37,081 nt of DNA from Campylobacter sp. LR291e (lineage in GTDB: Bacteria; Campylobacterota; Campylobacteria; Campylobacterales; Campylobacteraceae). How positions within the stretch are numbered: position 1 is the stretch's first letter; each line of letters opens with the position of its first letter. Location: positions 1 through 37,081 of the forward strand of contig NZ_VJNV01000016.1 of the NCBI RefSeq assembly GCF_008633915.1, read 5' to 3'. Both the position numbers and the translations under genes were made by a program. Of this stretch, positions 18,989 through 27,517 are shown piece by piece. The notes beneath the pieces were generated by a model. It had not been told where the DNA came from. It was given only the letters and a program-made list of their open reading frames with translations, and ran no database searches.

Positions 18989-19300
18989 TTATAAGCCTTT
19001 ATAAGTACTTTCATCTCTTTTTGAAATTTTAATTATGTGTATAATTTTAAATTCGTTATTTTGCACTATACCTATTATCCTATAATCATCGAGTCTCCAG
19101 CGATAACGATTGTCATCAAAGCTCTTTAAATCTTTTGCATTTGGCAAAGTACAAGGGTATTCTTCTTCGCTTCTAAGTTGTATAAAAATAAATTTATCTA
19201 TAACTTTAAATTGTTTAGGATTGTTTTTAGCAAGTTTTTCTAATAAATTTATTAGCTTTTTTTGTGATTGTAACTTTATAACCCATATATTATAAACCAT
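18989..19300 (-). CDS. RelE/ParE-superfamily toxin of a type II toxin-antitoxin pair
   Basis: A 103-residue basic protein with the RelE-fold pattern in its second half: KDLKSF..., then YRWRLDDYRIIGIV near residues 67-80, then EFKIIHIIKISKRDEST near 83-99, matching the usual R-x-R-x-G-D-Y-R-hydrophobic strand and terminal basic strand. RelE toxins cleave mRNA on the ribosome; ParE relatives poison gyrase, and sequence alone does not decide between them. It overlaps the upstream gene by 11 nt, the typical antitoxin-first arrangement with translational coupling. No frameshift or truncation is seen, so it appears intact. Confidence 0.8.
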   Translation of the reverse strand: MVYNIWVIKLQSQKKLINLLEKLAKNNPKQFKVIDKFIFIQLRSEEEYPCTLPNAKDLKSFDDNRYRWRLDDYRIIGIVQNNEFKIIHIIKISKRDESTYKGL

Positions 19301-19586
19301 GAATTTGTCGTTTTAATTCTTTATTTATTTCTGCTTTTTCCTCATTGCTTAAACTAGATTCAAGCTTTTGTGCTAATTTATGAGCTGTTGACTTCTCATA
19401 AGGTATAAATTCCTTATCGATACGATTTTTTAACTGCGTTTTTAAAAATTTTTTTAATTTTATAAAATCCTTTAATTTTTCTTGAGTTGAAACTTTTAAT
19501 TTTGTCATTTTTTCATCTATATTTGAGAGAGAATTTAAAAGCTGTTTTTCACTCATATTGACATATTTTTTATAATCAATTTGCAT
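19290..19586 (-). CDS. Predicted antitoxin partner of the RelE-like toxin
   Basis: A 98-residue, highly charged, predicted all-helical protein encoded immediately before the toxin with an 11-nt overlap. It has two parts. Residues 1-58 form a lysine-rich helical domain (YKKYVNMSEKQLL ... KFLKTQLKNRIDK), of which 34 positions are identical in the separate 82-residue protein at 22198. Residues 59-98 (KEFIPYEKSTAHKLAQ ... LKRQIHGL) are unique to this protein and are the likely toxin-binding part. It does not obviously show a RelB, Phd or HTH domain, so the antitoxin role rests on gene order. ATG at 19586 has AAAGGAG with good spacing, and a TATAAT lies at 19628-19623. Confidence 0.7.
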   Translation of the reverse strand: MQIDYKKYVNMSEKQLLNSLSNIDEKMTKLKVSTQEKLKDFIKLKKFLKTQLKNRIDKEFIPYEKSTAHKLAQKLESSLSNEEKAEINKELKRQIHGL

Positions 19587-19615
19587 ATTTTTCTCCTTTT
19601 AAATTTTAACTAAAC

Positions 19616-19639
19616 TAGCAAAATTATAACATAATGCTA
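19616..19639. promoter_or_regulatory. Promoter and possible autoregulatory dyad of the toxin-antitoxin pair
   Basis: The minus strand has TATAAT at 19628-19623, about 37 nt before the antitoxin ATG. It sits between TAGCA (19616-19620) and TGCTA (19635-19639), arms of a perfect 5-bp inverted repeat spaced 14 nt. A dyad straddling the -10 fits the self-repression usual for such pairs; this is inferred. Confidence 0.4.
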
Positions 19640-19935
19640 ATTTTTTTGCAGAATAATCTCACTTTTTTAAATTATAACCAACTCGTTAATAATTTTTTGC
19701 TAAATTTCAAAACTTTTTTAATCATACAATTTTTCTCCTTATTTTTAATAACACTTATCAATATTTAAGACAAAAAAGCCCTAAAATCGCTTAGAAAAAG
19801 TTACAAATTTATTATAAATAAATAACTTTATTAGCTATAATATATGATATTTATCGCTCTAGTTTCGATTAGTTACAAAAAAAAAAAAAAAGGTTTTTTT
19901 GATAAGAATTTATATTTGGTTCACAATAATAAGTT
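19640..19935. other. AT-rich intergenic region between the antitoxin and the chemoreceptor
   Basis: This gap is very AT-rich. It holds a possible 17-codon reading frame with a good ribosome binding site on the minus strand (19725-19672), a second TATAAT on the plus strand at 19836-19841, and the A15 tract at 19877-19891. I see no larger gene, remnant or convincing RNA structure in it. Confidence 0.5.
19877..19891. repeat. Second homopolymeric A15 tract
   Basis: Fifteen A residues on the plus strand, again preceded by TAC, 45 bp upstream of the chemoreceptor -10 box. With the tract at 18906-18920 it brackets the toxin-antitoxin pair as an identical direct repeat. Confidence 0.9.
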
Positions 19936-19941
19936 TATAAT
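19936..19941 (+). promoter_or_regulatory. -10 box (TATAAT) for the chemoreceptor
   Basis: A perfect TATAAT preceded by AATAAGTT lies 49 nt before the chosen ATG at 19990. The predicted leader of about 42 nt contains GGGGAC (19959-19964) and AAGGAG. Confidence 0.55.
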
Positions 19942-19989
19942 TCATATTACAATTAAATGGGGACAATTTTAAAAAAGGAGAGACAAGCA

Positions 19990-22101
19990 ATGTTTTCTAG
20001 ATTGCATTTAGGCACAAAGATTACCTCTATGGCTGGCTTAGTTGTTATTATCATTATGTTCTTACTTACAATGACTATAACCTATAAAGTAAGTGGAGTT
20101 TTAGAAGAAGATGGCAAAGACCTCTTAATAAGTGCAAATTCCCGCTCTATTAATAGACTTGAAGGTATTATGGGAGAAATTTTTAACACAGTTGAAGTTT
20201 CTCAACAAGCTATAAATGCTGCCTTTGAATATAGCAATACGGCTATGATAAATGAAGAAGTATTTGATAAAATCTTAATTTCATCAATAGAAACAAATCC
20301 ATATATGAGTTTTGCCTATATTTATTTAAAAGCGAGCACGGGCTATTCTCAGTATGCAAGAGAACATAACCTGCACGAACATTTGCTTCCAAATGGCGAT
20401 TTTATGATTTTAGTTGATGATAAAGAACCTTCTAAAAAAGGTGGAGTTGATATAATAAACGCTGATATGAATATAGCAAATTTAGACTCCGTTTCAATAG
20501 CTATAAATCAAAAAAGATTAAGCTTTGGTTCTCCTCATCATTTTAACGTAGGCGGTGAAAATTTATTTGGCATAAATATAGTAGCCCCTATTTTAAATAG
20601 AAACAAGCAAGTAATTGGAGCACTTGGGGCCATAGTTGATTTTAATCAAATTGCACAAGTTATACTAGACCCTAGAAGACAAGTATTTGAAGGGGATAGA
20701 AAATTTTTGATAAGTGAAGATGGAACTATCTTACTTCACCCTGATAATCAATATGTAGGCAAGAATTTCTTTACCGAAAATACAGTTATGGCAACATCAA
20801 TTACAAATGCTATGAAAAATGATGATAGCACAGCATTAAAATATACAGAAATAGATGGAGATAGTGATTATCTAGCAGGGATTGCTTCTGTAAAACTTCA
20901 CGAAAGTCTAGATAATATCTGGACTCTTTTAACCGTGGTACATCGTGACAAAGTCCTTGACTCGCTTACTACAATTCAAAGTAGTATAATTATAGGAAGT
21001 ATCATTGCTACTATAATTACTATTGCATTAATATATCTTTATGTGCAATTTAGAGTTTCTGCTAGACTTCATAATCTCAAAAGAGTACTAACTGACTTCT
21101 TTAAATATATCAATTATGATATAAAAGATGCACCAAAACTAGCCTCTATAACAGTACTAGATGAGATAGGACAAATGGGAACTTTGATAAATGAAAATAT
21201 AGTAAGCACTCAAAAGGCTATGAAAAGAGATGATGCTATGGTTAAGGCTAGTGCAGAAGCAGCTAAAAATGTTGAAAAAGGAACTTTAAATATAAAACTA
21301 GAAACTAATCCAAAAAATCCTGACTTAGAAGATTTGCAAGATTTATTAAATAAAATGTTTAATGTCTTACAAGATAAGGTTGGAAGTGATTTAAATAAGA
21401 TAGATGAAATTTTAAGAGAATATGATAACTTTAATTTTACTGCGTCTTTTGAAAATCCAAAGGGTTATATTGAAAGGGCTGTTAATAAACTAGGCTTTGA
21501 AGTAAAAGACTTGCTTTTATCTTCTTCGCAACTTTCTGGTAAGCTTGAAGACCAAAGTGAGCGTTTAAAAGAATATGTTGGAAATTTAACTCAAGGAAAT
21601 ACCACTCAAGCAGCTGACTTAGAACAATCCTCAATTGCAACGCAAAATATATCCTTGGCTATGCAAACCATTAATCAAAATGCAAATACTACTATAAAAC
21701 AAGCAGATGATATTAGAGAAATCATAAATATCATTAAAGATATAGCAGAACAAACAAATTTACTTGCCCTTAATGCAGCTATAGAAGCAGCTAGGGCTGG
21801 AGAACAAGGTAGAGGCTTTGCGGTTGTGGCTGATGAGGTTAGTAAGTTAGCTGAAAGAACTCAAAAATCCTTAGGCGAAATTGAGGTAAATATCAATGTC
21901 TTAATACAAGGCGTAAATGATATGAGTGAGTCTATTAAAAGACAAACTGATAATATCGCACAAATTGATAAATCAATAGCCGATATAAAAGGCATTGCTA
22001 CTGACAATGCTGAAATAGCTAACAAAACTAATAATATAGTCCTTGAAATAAATGAAATAGTAGCAAGCGTTAGAGAACTTCTTGGTTCTAAGAAATTTTA
22101 A
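19990..22101 (+). CDS. Methyl-accepting chemotaxis protein with dCache-type periplasmic sensor
   Basis: A transmembrane chemoreceptor of 703 residues feeding CheA/CheW. TM1 spans about residues 10-33; a periplasmic sensor of about 300 residues follows, with the layout of a double-Cache domain (long helix [20 protein letters not shown], then [13 protein letters not shown], later [12 protein letters not shown] and [13 protein letters not shown]). TM2 is near residues 330-353. A HAMP-like and helical region leads to the signalling hairpin, [20 protein letters not shown] near 584-603 and [19 protein letters not shown] just after. No CheR-tethering pentapeptide ends the protein. The start at 19990 has AAGGAG 9 nt upstream; an ATG at 19957 is an alternative without one. 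Ligand unknown. A strong terminator follows. Confidence 0.93.
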   Translation: MFSRLHLGTKITSMAGLVVIIIMFLLTMTITYKVSGVLEEDGKDLLISANSRSINRLEGIMGEIFNTVEVSQQAINAAFEYSNTAMINEEVFDKILISSIETNPYMSFAYIYLKASTGYSQYAREHNLHEHLLPNGDFMILVDDKEPSKKGGVDIINADMNIANLDSVSIAINQKRLSFGSPHHFNVGGENLFGINIVAPILNRNKQVIGALGAIVDFNQIAQVILDPRRQVFEGDRKFLISEDGTILLHPDNQYVGKNFFTENTVMATSITNAMKNDDSTALKYTEIDGDSDYLAGIASVKLHESLDNIWTLLTVVHRDKVLDSLTTIQSSIIIGSIIATIITIALIYLYVQFRVSARLHNLKRVLTDFFKYINYDIKDAPKLASITVLDEIGQMGTLINENIVSTQKAMKRDDAMVKASAEAAKNVEKGTLNIKLETNPKNPDLEDLQDLLNKMFNVLQDKVGSDLNKIDEILREYDNFNFTASFENPKGYIERAVNKLGFEVKDLLLSSSQLSGKLEDQSERLKEYVGNLTQGNTTQAADLEQSSIATQNISLAMQTINQNANTTIKQADDIREIINIIKDIAEQTNLLALNAAIEAARAGEQGRGFAVVADEVSKLAERTQKSLGEIEVNINVLIQGVNDMSESIKRQTDNIAQIDKSIADIKGIATDNAEIANKTNNIVLEINEIVASVRELLGSKKF

Positions 22102-22131
22102 AATTTAAGGGTGAAAACCCTTAAATTTTCT
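22100..22131 (+). terminator. Rho-independent terminator of the chemoreceptor gene
   Basis: A perfect 11-bp stem, AAATTTAAGGG (22101-22111) and CCCTTAAATTT (22118-22128), with loop TGAAAA, begins at the stop codon and runs into TTTTC. The flanking A/T pairs let it act in both directions, but the minus strand has no gene ending here. Confidence 0.8.
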
Positions 22132-22164
22132 TTTAAATTCTTTTACAAAATAAACATAAAATGC

Positions 22165-22170
22165 TATAAT
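22165..22170 (+). promoter_or_regulatory. -10 box (TATAAT) for the antitoxin-domain paralogue
   Basis: TATAAT preceded by AAAATGC lies 27 nt before the ATG at 22198; the leader contains AAAAGGATAAGA. The gene therefore has its own promoter after the chemoreceptor terminator. Confidence 0.6.
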
Positions 22171-22197
22171 CTTTTTAAAATTTCAAAAGGATAAGAA

Positions 22198-22446
22198 ATG
22201 TCAGTTGATTATGATAAATATTCAGATATGAATGAAAAACAACTCGTAAGTACCTTAATGAGTACAAAGAAAAAAGAAGCAAAGCTTAAAGTTACAACTC
22301 AAGAAAAATTAAAAGAATATAAGGCATTAATTAAATTTTTGAAAAAAGAATTAAAAAATCGCATTGATAAATTAGGCTATGAAGAAAAAGCAAAATCAAA
22401 AGAAGAAAGAGTAGCAAAGCCTAGAGGTAGGGCGAAAAAAGTATAA
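22198..22446 (+). CDS. Stand-alone paralogue of the antitoxin N-terminal domain with a basic PRGR tail
   Basis: An 82-residue, strongly basic, predicted helical protein of unknown function. Residues 1-58 align without gaps to residues 1-58 of the antitoxin encoded at 19290-19586, with 34 identities, including EKQL, KLKV, TQEKLK and the closing LKNRIDK. The remaining tail is different: an E/K-rich linker and then KPRGRAKKV, which resembles an AT-hook core (RGR flanked by basic residues). No toxin gene accompanies it, and it has its own promoter and ribosome binding site. Plausible readings are a small DNA-binding protein built on the same dimerisation domain, or an orphan antitoxin-like protein able to mix with the paralogue. 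Both are inference. Confidence 0.75.
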   Translation: MSVDYDKYSDMNEKQLVSTLMSTKKKEAKLKVTTQEKLKEYKALIKFLKKELKNRIDKLGYEEKAKSKEERVAKPRGRAKKV

Positions 22447-22475
22447 AAAATTTAAGTAGTGGGTTTATAATAATC

Positions 22476-22901
22476 TCACCACAAAACAAAGGTCTTAGCC
22501 TTTTTTATGCTTGAAAAAAGAAGTTTAAATTCCTTTTCTTCATTTTTTATTATTATATTTTCATCTTTAACGCTTATAATTTCACCTTCAAATTGTTCTT
22601 TATCATCAGTTGTAATTTTAACCATTTCACCTATACTTAAAGAAAAATGTTGCAAAGTTTTTAAAATTCTTTCAAGCCCTGGGCTACTAACTTCTAAAAA
22701 ATACTCGTCTTTTGTAGGGGCATTTATATCAAGCATAGGAGATAATACTTCGCTTACTTTTTGACAATCATCCAAGCTAACCCCACCCTTTTTTGTGATA
22801 CTAACTCGGTAAATTTTTTTACCATTTTCACTAAGCAAACACGCATCATAAAATTTTACACCAAGTTCTTCACAAAGTGCGTTTAAATCAATATCTTTCA
22901 T
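22476..22901 (-). CDS. rimP: Ribosome maturation factor RimP
   Basis: Binds free 30S subunits and assists early assembly around S12. The 141-residue protein shows the family pattern: an N-terminal domain with ISKKGGVSLDDCQKVSEVL near residues 34-52, EYFLEVSSPGLERIL near 65-79, and a C-terminal SH3-like domain (EMVKITTDDKEQFEGEI onward). Length is normal. It overlaps rbfA by 4 nt (ATGA) and is the last gene of the operon that begins at 29762, so it shares regulation with rbfA and infB. Confidence 0.93.
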   Translation of the reverse strand: MKDIDLNALCEELGVKFYDACLLSENGKKIYRVSITKKGGVSLDDCQKVSEVLSPMLDINAPTKDEYFLEVSSPGLERILKTLQHFSLSIGEMVKITTDDKEQFEGEIISVKDENIIIKNEEKEFKLLFSSIKKAKTFVLW

Positions 22902-23248
22902 CTATTTTTAATCTTTTCAAATAACTCATTCATGTGATTTTGATATTCTAGTCTATCATCAAATTTAAAATGAAAATTTGGGCACCTATACCAGCCTTGT
23001 TCGCTCATGCAATAATTTTGCAAAGTCTTAGCTGCCTTTTTTAATTGATTTAAAATTTGTTCTTGTTCGTGTTCATTTAAAAACATTTTATCTAAGTAAA
23101 CAAAGGCATCATATCGCCCTTTTTTACACTCAACATCAGTTACACAAAGGGTTTTTAAGGATTCATTGTCCAAATTTGCTAAGGCTTCGGGTATCAATTC
23201 TTTTAAAATGCTTTCTGTGCGAAGTTTTTTAATCTCACTTGCATTCAT
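22898..23248 (-). CDS. rbfA: Ribosome-binding factor A
   Basis: A 30S assembly factor with a KH-like fold that acts on the 16S rRNA 5' end. The 116-residue protein fits family length, with an N-terminal helix ([20 protein letters not shown]), [13 protein letters not shown] as the central strand, and a C-terminal LxFKFDD-like strand ([21 protein letters not shown]) that matches the family PELxFxxDxS...I region. It overlaps both neighbours by 4 nt, so infB, rbfA and rimP form a coupled set, the common bacterial arrangement. Confidence 0.92.
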   Translation of the reverse strand: MNASEIKKLRTESILKELIPEALANLDNESLKTLCVTDVECKKGRYDAFVYLDKMFLNEHEQEQILNQLKKAAKTLQNYCMSEQGWYRCPNFHFKFDDRLEYQNHMNELFEKIKNR

Positions 23249-25911
23249 AAACTAACCCTTTCTTCAACCTCTTTATAACTTTCTATATAATCTCCAACTC
23301 TCATATCATCACAACCTTCAATACCAACGCCACACTCATAACCCTTAGCAACCTCTTTTGCATCATCTTTAAAACGTTTAAGTGAGCTAATATTGCCTTC
23401 AAAAATCACGACACCATCTCTAATAAGCCTAATCTTAGCACCCCTAACTATACTTCCATCTGTCACCATACAACCTGCAATTTGCCCAGCTTTTGGCACA
23501 TTTATAACTTGTCTAATTTCAGCTTGACCAAGTTCTTCTTCTGAGATAATAGGACTCATCATACCACCAAGCAAGGCTTTTACATCATCTAAAAGATTAT
23601 AAATAACATTATAGGTTTTTATCTCAACGCAGTTATTTTTAGCCCTTTCTTTGATATCGCCCGTAGGTCTTATGTTAAAGCCTAGTACAATAGAATTTTC
23701 ACTAGCACTTGCTAATTCTATATCGCTTTGTGTAATGCCACCAACACCACTATGTATAATATTTACTTTAATCTCATCATTTTTAAGCTTTTCTAGACTA
23801 GCCTTAATGGCCTCTAAGGACCCTTGCACATCGGCCTTTAAAATAATAGGCAAAATCTTTAAATTTCCTTCTTTTATCTTAGCCCCTAACTCATCTATGC
23901 TAACCTTAGTAGACTTGCTAAGTTCTTTTTGCCTATTATAATCATGCCTTTTTTGAGCGTATTCTCTTGCTTCTTTATCGCTTTTTACTGCAATTAATAT
24001 CTCACCAGCATCAGCTACCTCGCTAAGCCCTACTATAACACCACACTCGCCCGGTTTTAATTCTTTTAAATTGTGGCCCTTATCATCACTCATTGCCCGA
24101 ATTTTTCCATAAGACTCACCTGCAACAACCGTATTTCCAACCCTAAGCGTTCCATTTTGCATAATGATAGTAGCAACTGCCCCACGTCCTTTTTGTACTG
24201 AACTTTCTATAATACTAGCCTTTGCTAGATTATTTGGATTAGCCTTTAATTCTAAAATATCAGCTTGTATTAATAAGGTTTCAAGTAAATCTTCAATCCC
24301 AGCCCCTGTCTTTGCTGAAACATTGACAAATTCATAACTTCCACCCCATTCAACAGGCATTATGTCCATTTCGGCAAGTTGAGTTTTAACCATATCAGCA
24401 TTAGCACCTTCTTTGTCTATCTTATTAACAGCTATGATAATAGGCACATTTGCAGCCTTTGCGTGATTTATAGCCTCTTTTGTTTGTGGCTTTACCCCAT
24501 CATCAGCTGCTACAACTATAATAACTATATCAGTTATACTCGCACCCCTTGCACGCATTGCTGTAAATGCCTCGTGGCCTGGGGTATCAATAAAGGTAAT
24601 ATTTCTATCATTTTTCTTAACCATATAAGCACCCACATGCTGGGTAATACCACCGGCCTCCCCACTTGCTACGCGACTATTTCTTATATAATCAAGCAAA
24701 GAGGTTTTACCATGGTCAACATGCCCCATTATAGTAATAACAGGGGCTCTAGGGCTTAAATCATTCTCGTCTTCTTTATAATCTTTCACATAATCAAAGG
24801 CATTTGCCTCATCAACCATTTTTATCTCAATGCCAAATTCATCAGCTAAAATTTCAATAGCAGTTTCATCTAAAAAATCATTTTTAGTAGTCATCATTCC
24901 AAGCATAAAAAGCTTTGATATAATCTCGCTTGTGCTTTTTCCAACCTTATCAGCAAATTCATAAAGTCTAATTTCTTTTGGAATTTCGACGCTATTTACT
25001 ATCTCTCTTTCTTTTTTTTCTACCTTTCTAGAAGGCTTTTTGCGACTTCTTCTTTGTATGCTACCTTCGTTAAAATGTGCTGATTGTCTTAAAAAATTTG
25101 GTTGTTTTTTATTAAGTGGAGCTGGACCTTCTTTTTCTTTAACGCTAAAATCAGGCAAAACAATCTCGTCATCATTATCCAAACTAATATCTGCAAAATC
25201 ATGGTCGCTTAAAAAATCTATCTTTTGAGTGTTTTCTTTTTTACCATGGGTAATATTCTTTTTTTCTTTTTTCTTTTTCTTTAAATTCTCATCTGTATTT
25301 GAAAAAATCATAGAAAGGCTCATTCTTTCTTCTGTGCTAGCTACTGACTTTTCTTCTTTTACTATCTTATTTTCATCACTATTTTTCTTTTTAACAATAA
25401 CCAAGCCTCTTCTCTTAGCTAAGGTAGCACTAGCAATACTTGGTACCTTTTTTTCTTCTACGACCTCTTTAATCTCTTCTTTTTTTTCTATCTTTTCTTG
25501 CTTAATTTCTTCTTTTTTTATTTCTTGTTTAAGCTCTTCTTTCGCGGATTCACTTTTTGCCTTGCTTGGTGCTTTCTTTTTAGTTTTTGTAGCACTTTCA
25601 TTTTTTACATTTTCGTTTTTTACCTTGCTTTCATCTTTTTTCGTATCTTTTTTAACCTTGCTTTCTTTTTTAATCTCTTTTTTTTCAGTTTTTTCTGCCG
25701 TTTTACTCGTTTTTTTCTCACTTTTTTTGGGTAAAAAATTCTTAGGTATTTGATTTGTTTGTATATATTCATAAATAGCTGCGGCAGTTTCTGGGTCTAC
25801 TGAGCTTGAAGCAGATTTTATATTAAGCCCTAATTCATTTGCCTTTTCTATAACTTCCTTACTTGAATAGCCAGCATCAGTGGCGATTTCATGAATCCTT
25901 ACCTTATCCAT
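23245..25911 (-). CDS. infB: Translation initiation factor IF-2
   Basis: The GTPase that places initiator tRNA on the 30S subunit. The protein has 888 residues. Residues 1-55 form an IF2_N domain, followed by a long low-complexity Lys/Glu/Ser linker (about 60-310) and a second IF2_N-like segment ([20 protein letters not shown]). The G domain has [15 protein letters not shown] near residues 395-409, DTPGHEAF near 440 and NKID near 495. Domains II to C2 follow and end in [15 protein letters not shown]. The repetitive AAA/GAA linker creates long open frames on the other strand that are not genes. The start is at 25911, overlapping the YlxR gene by 8 nt. Confidence 0.98.
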   Translation of the reverse strand: MDKVRIHEIATDAGYSSKEVIEKANELGLNIKSASSSVDPETAAAIYEYIQTNQIPKNFLPKKSEKKTSKTAEKTEKKEIKKESKVKKDTKKDESKVKNENVKNESATKTKKKAPSKAKSESAKEELKQEIKKEEIKQEKIEKKEEIKEVVEEKKVPSIASATLAKRRGLVIVKKKNSDENKIVKEEKSVASTEERMSLSMIFSNTDENLKKKKKEKKNITHGKKENTQKIDFLSDHDFADISLDNDDEIVLPDFSVKEKEGPAPLNKKQPNFLRQSAHFNEGSIQRRSRKKPSRKVEKKEREIVNSVEIPKEIRLYEFADKVGKSTSEIISKLFMLGMMTTKNDFLDETAIEILADEFGIEIKMVDEANAFDYVKDYKEDENDLSPRAPVITIMGHVDHGKTSLLDYIRNSRVASGEAGGITQHVGAYMVKKNDRNITFIDTPGHEAFTAMRARGASITDIVIIVVAADDGVKPQTKEAINHAKAANVPIIIAVNKIDKEGANADMVKTQLAEMDIMPVEWGGSYEFVNVSAKTGAGIEDLLETLLIQADILELKANPNNLAKASIIESSVQKGRGAVATIIMQNGTLRVGNTVVAGESYGKIRAMSDDKGHNLKELKPGECGVIVGLSEVADAGEILIAVKSDKEAREYAQKRHDYNRQKELSKSTKVSIDELGAKIKEGNLKILPIILKADVQGSLEAIKASLEKLKNDEIKVNIIHSGVGGITQSDIELASASENSIVLGFNIRPTGDIKERAKNNCVEIKTYNVIYNLLDDVKALLGGMMSPIISEEELGQAEIRQVINVPKAGQIAGCMVTDGSIVRGAKIRLIRDGVVIFEGNISSLKRFKDDAKEVAKGYECGVGIEGCDDMRVGDYIESYKEVEERVSL

Positions 25912-26158
25912 TAGAAAATATCTCCTTAAGCCCTTCTTGTTGAAGTGTTAAATTTAAGCTTTTACACAAGCGAAATAATGCTTTTTTTATATGTTCTTTG
26001 TTGCCATTAAAACAAAGTGAACACATATAAAAACTACGACCAAAACTTAAATTTGTACAAATCATTCCATCATTTATAAAATAACGTTGTAAAATCTTTT
26101 GTTTAAATCGTTTTTTGCATACAATGCACATTCTTATAGCTTCGTGTTTTTTTTTCAA
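25904..26158 (-). CDS. YlxR (DUF448) family RNA-binding protein
   Basis: An 84-residue member of the YlxR/DUF448 family, almost always encoded just before infB, as here. It has the [11 protein letters not shown] start with C11 and C14, and a later M-C-S-L-C pair near residues 45-49, which may together bind a metal; the GRSFYMC segment replaces the usual GRGAYxC motif of the family. The start used is TTG at 26158; an internal ATG at residue 10 would remove conserved residues. YlxR proteins have been linked to RNA binding and regulation of RNase P in other bacteria, but its role here is unknown. Confidence 0.85.
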   Translation of the reverse strand: MKKKHEAIRMCIVCKKRFKQKILQRYFINDGMICTNLSFGRSFYMCSLCFNGNKEHIKKALFRLCKSLNLTLQQEGLKEIFSNG

Positions 26159-26194
26159 AATTTAATCTTTATTATATCTTTTTTTTCGCATTTT

Positions 26195-27088
26195 TTAGCA
26201 AATTTCAAAGCCTTTATTGTTAAATTCTAAACAAATAACTTTAAAATCCTTAAATTTATCTTGCATTTTTTGTGCAAAATAAGTAGTCTCATCCTTAAAA
26301 ACTAAAGAAAAAAAGCTAGAACCAGAACCTGAAAGCGTACTCATTAAGGCCCTGTTTTCAAGGGCAAATTTTTGCACCTCAAAAAGCTGTGGTAAATTTT
26401 TCATACGTCTCATTTCATGTAATCTATCCTTACTAGCAAGCCTTAATAAATCATATTTTTTTTCTAAAAAACAAGCTGTTAAAAAAGAAGCATGGGTTAT
26501 GTTAAAAACGCATTCTTTGAAATTTACATTATTTGGCAAAGTATTTCTACTTTGTGCTGTATTCATAGCAACATTTGGTACAACAATAACGGCCCTTAAA
26601 TTCTCATCTATCTTTTTTTGAATGCTATAAACTTTATTATTTTCAACCAAAGAACAAACAAAGCCTCCAAGAGTAGCAGGTGCGATATTATCAGGGTGAT
26701 TTTCATAATTTAAGGCCTCGTTTAAAATTCTTTTTTTATCCACACTAAAACCACTCATAAAATAAGCGCTACAAATAGCCCCAACAATAACAGCTGATGA
26801 GCTTCCAAGACCCCTTGAAATTGGGATATTATTATTAAATATAAAACGAAATTTTTCTTTTTTGCCACTTAATTTTTCATAAACTTCATTGAAGATATTT
26901 ATAAAAATATTATTTTTTTTCAAAAATAAATTCTTACTTCCTTCTCCATGAATTTTAACGCTAAATAAATTTGATTTTTCTATTATTGTTTCATTAAAAA
27001 GTTTTAAGCTTAAACCTAAACAATCAAAGCCCGGACCTAAATTTGCACTAGTTGCAGGTACTAAAATTTTCAATTTAAAAAACCTCAT
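26195..27088 (-). CDS. thrB: Homoserine kinase
   Basis: Phosphorylates homoserine in threonine synthesis. A GHMP kinase of up to 297 residues: the N-terminal LVPATSANLGPGFDCLGLSL (near residues 9-28), the ATP loop PISRGLGSSSAVIVGAI near 89-105, and the C-terminal STLSGSGSSFFSLV near 254-267. The ATG at 27088 overlaps tsaB by 14 nt and has no ribosome binding site. A TTG at 27073, giving MKILVPATS and 292 residues, has GAGG about 9 nt upstream and fits the family start better; I keep the longer frame but consider the TTG more likely. A metabolic gene inside an envelope and translation operon, as in C. jejuni. Confidence 0.93.
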   Translation of the reverse strand: MRFFKLKILVPATSANLGPGFDCLGLSLKLFNETIIEKSNLFSVKIHGEGSKNLFLKKNNIFINIFNEVYEKLSGKKEKFRFIFNNNIPISRGLGSSSAVIVGAICSAYFMSGFSVDKKRILNEALNYENHPDNIAPATLGGFVCSLVENNKVYSIQKKIDENLRAVIVVPNVAMNTAQSRNTLPNNVNFKECVFNITHASFLTACFLEKKYDLLRLASKDRLHEMRRMKNLPQLFEVQKFALENRALMSTLSGSGSSFFSLVFKDETTYFAQKMQDKFKDFKVICLEFNNKGFEIC

Positions 27089-27509
27089 CTAAAAAATACA
27101 ATGGTAGATTATCATTATCTTGATTAAGTTCTTTTAAATTTTTAGGCAAAAAAAATTTAGAAGGGGTATTTTTTTCTAAAATTATCTCTTTATCTTTATA
27201 CACAAAGCATAAATTTTTATTTGCACAAATAGGGCCAAAATTATTTAATTCAAAGGCATTTACAGCAAGCAAAGGGATATTTTTAACTATGCTTAAAGTT
27301 TTTAAACACACATAAGAAATTTTAATACCCATATAAGAACCCGGTCCATTAGCATAAATCAAGCTTGAAAATTCATATTTTTTAAGCAATTTTTCTAAGA
27401 TACAAGGTAGCCACTCGCTAGCCTTTTCATCGCTTTCATAGCTTTTAATTAAGGTATCGTTTTGATAAATTCCAAGCATTAAGGGCTTTGAAAGCGTATT
27501 TACTAACAA
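27075..27509 (-). CDS. tsaB: TsaB-like protein of tRNA t6A synthesis (short form)
   Basis: A 144-residue protein with the N-terminal half of the TsaB fold. The signature IYANGPGSYMGIKISYVCLK (near residues 51-70) matches the family GPGSFTGLRxGxxxAK motif, and IPLLAVNAFEL follows. TsaB pairs with TsaD and TsaE to make N6-threonylcarbamoyladenosine in tRNA; it lacks catalytic function itself and acts as a scaffold. E. coli TsaB has about 230 residues, so this is a reduced form, missing most of the second subdomain, as is usual in Campylobacterota. The start is TTG at 27509, without a good ribosome binding site, 8 nt after lpxC; coupling to lpxC translation is plausible. Confidence 0.78.
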   Translation of the reverse strand: MLVNTLSKPLMLGIYQNDTLIKSYESDEKASEWLPCILEKLLKKYEFSSLIYANGPGSYMGIKISYVCLKTLSIVKNIPLLAVNAFELNNFGPICANKNLCFVYKDKEIILEKNTPSKFFLPKNLKELNQDNDNLPLYFLDEVF

Positions 27510-27517
27510 AGAAGTTT

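Noticed and set aside
25229-25753. Long open frames opposite the infB linker
   Set aside because: They are the complement of Lys/Glu-rich repeats (AAA/GAA read as TTT/TTC), giving Phe/Ser/Leu-only proteins without start context.
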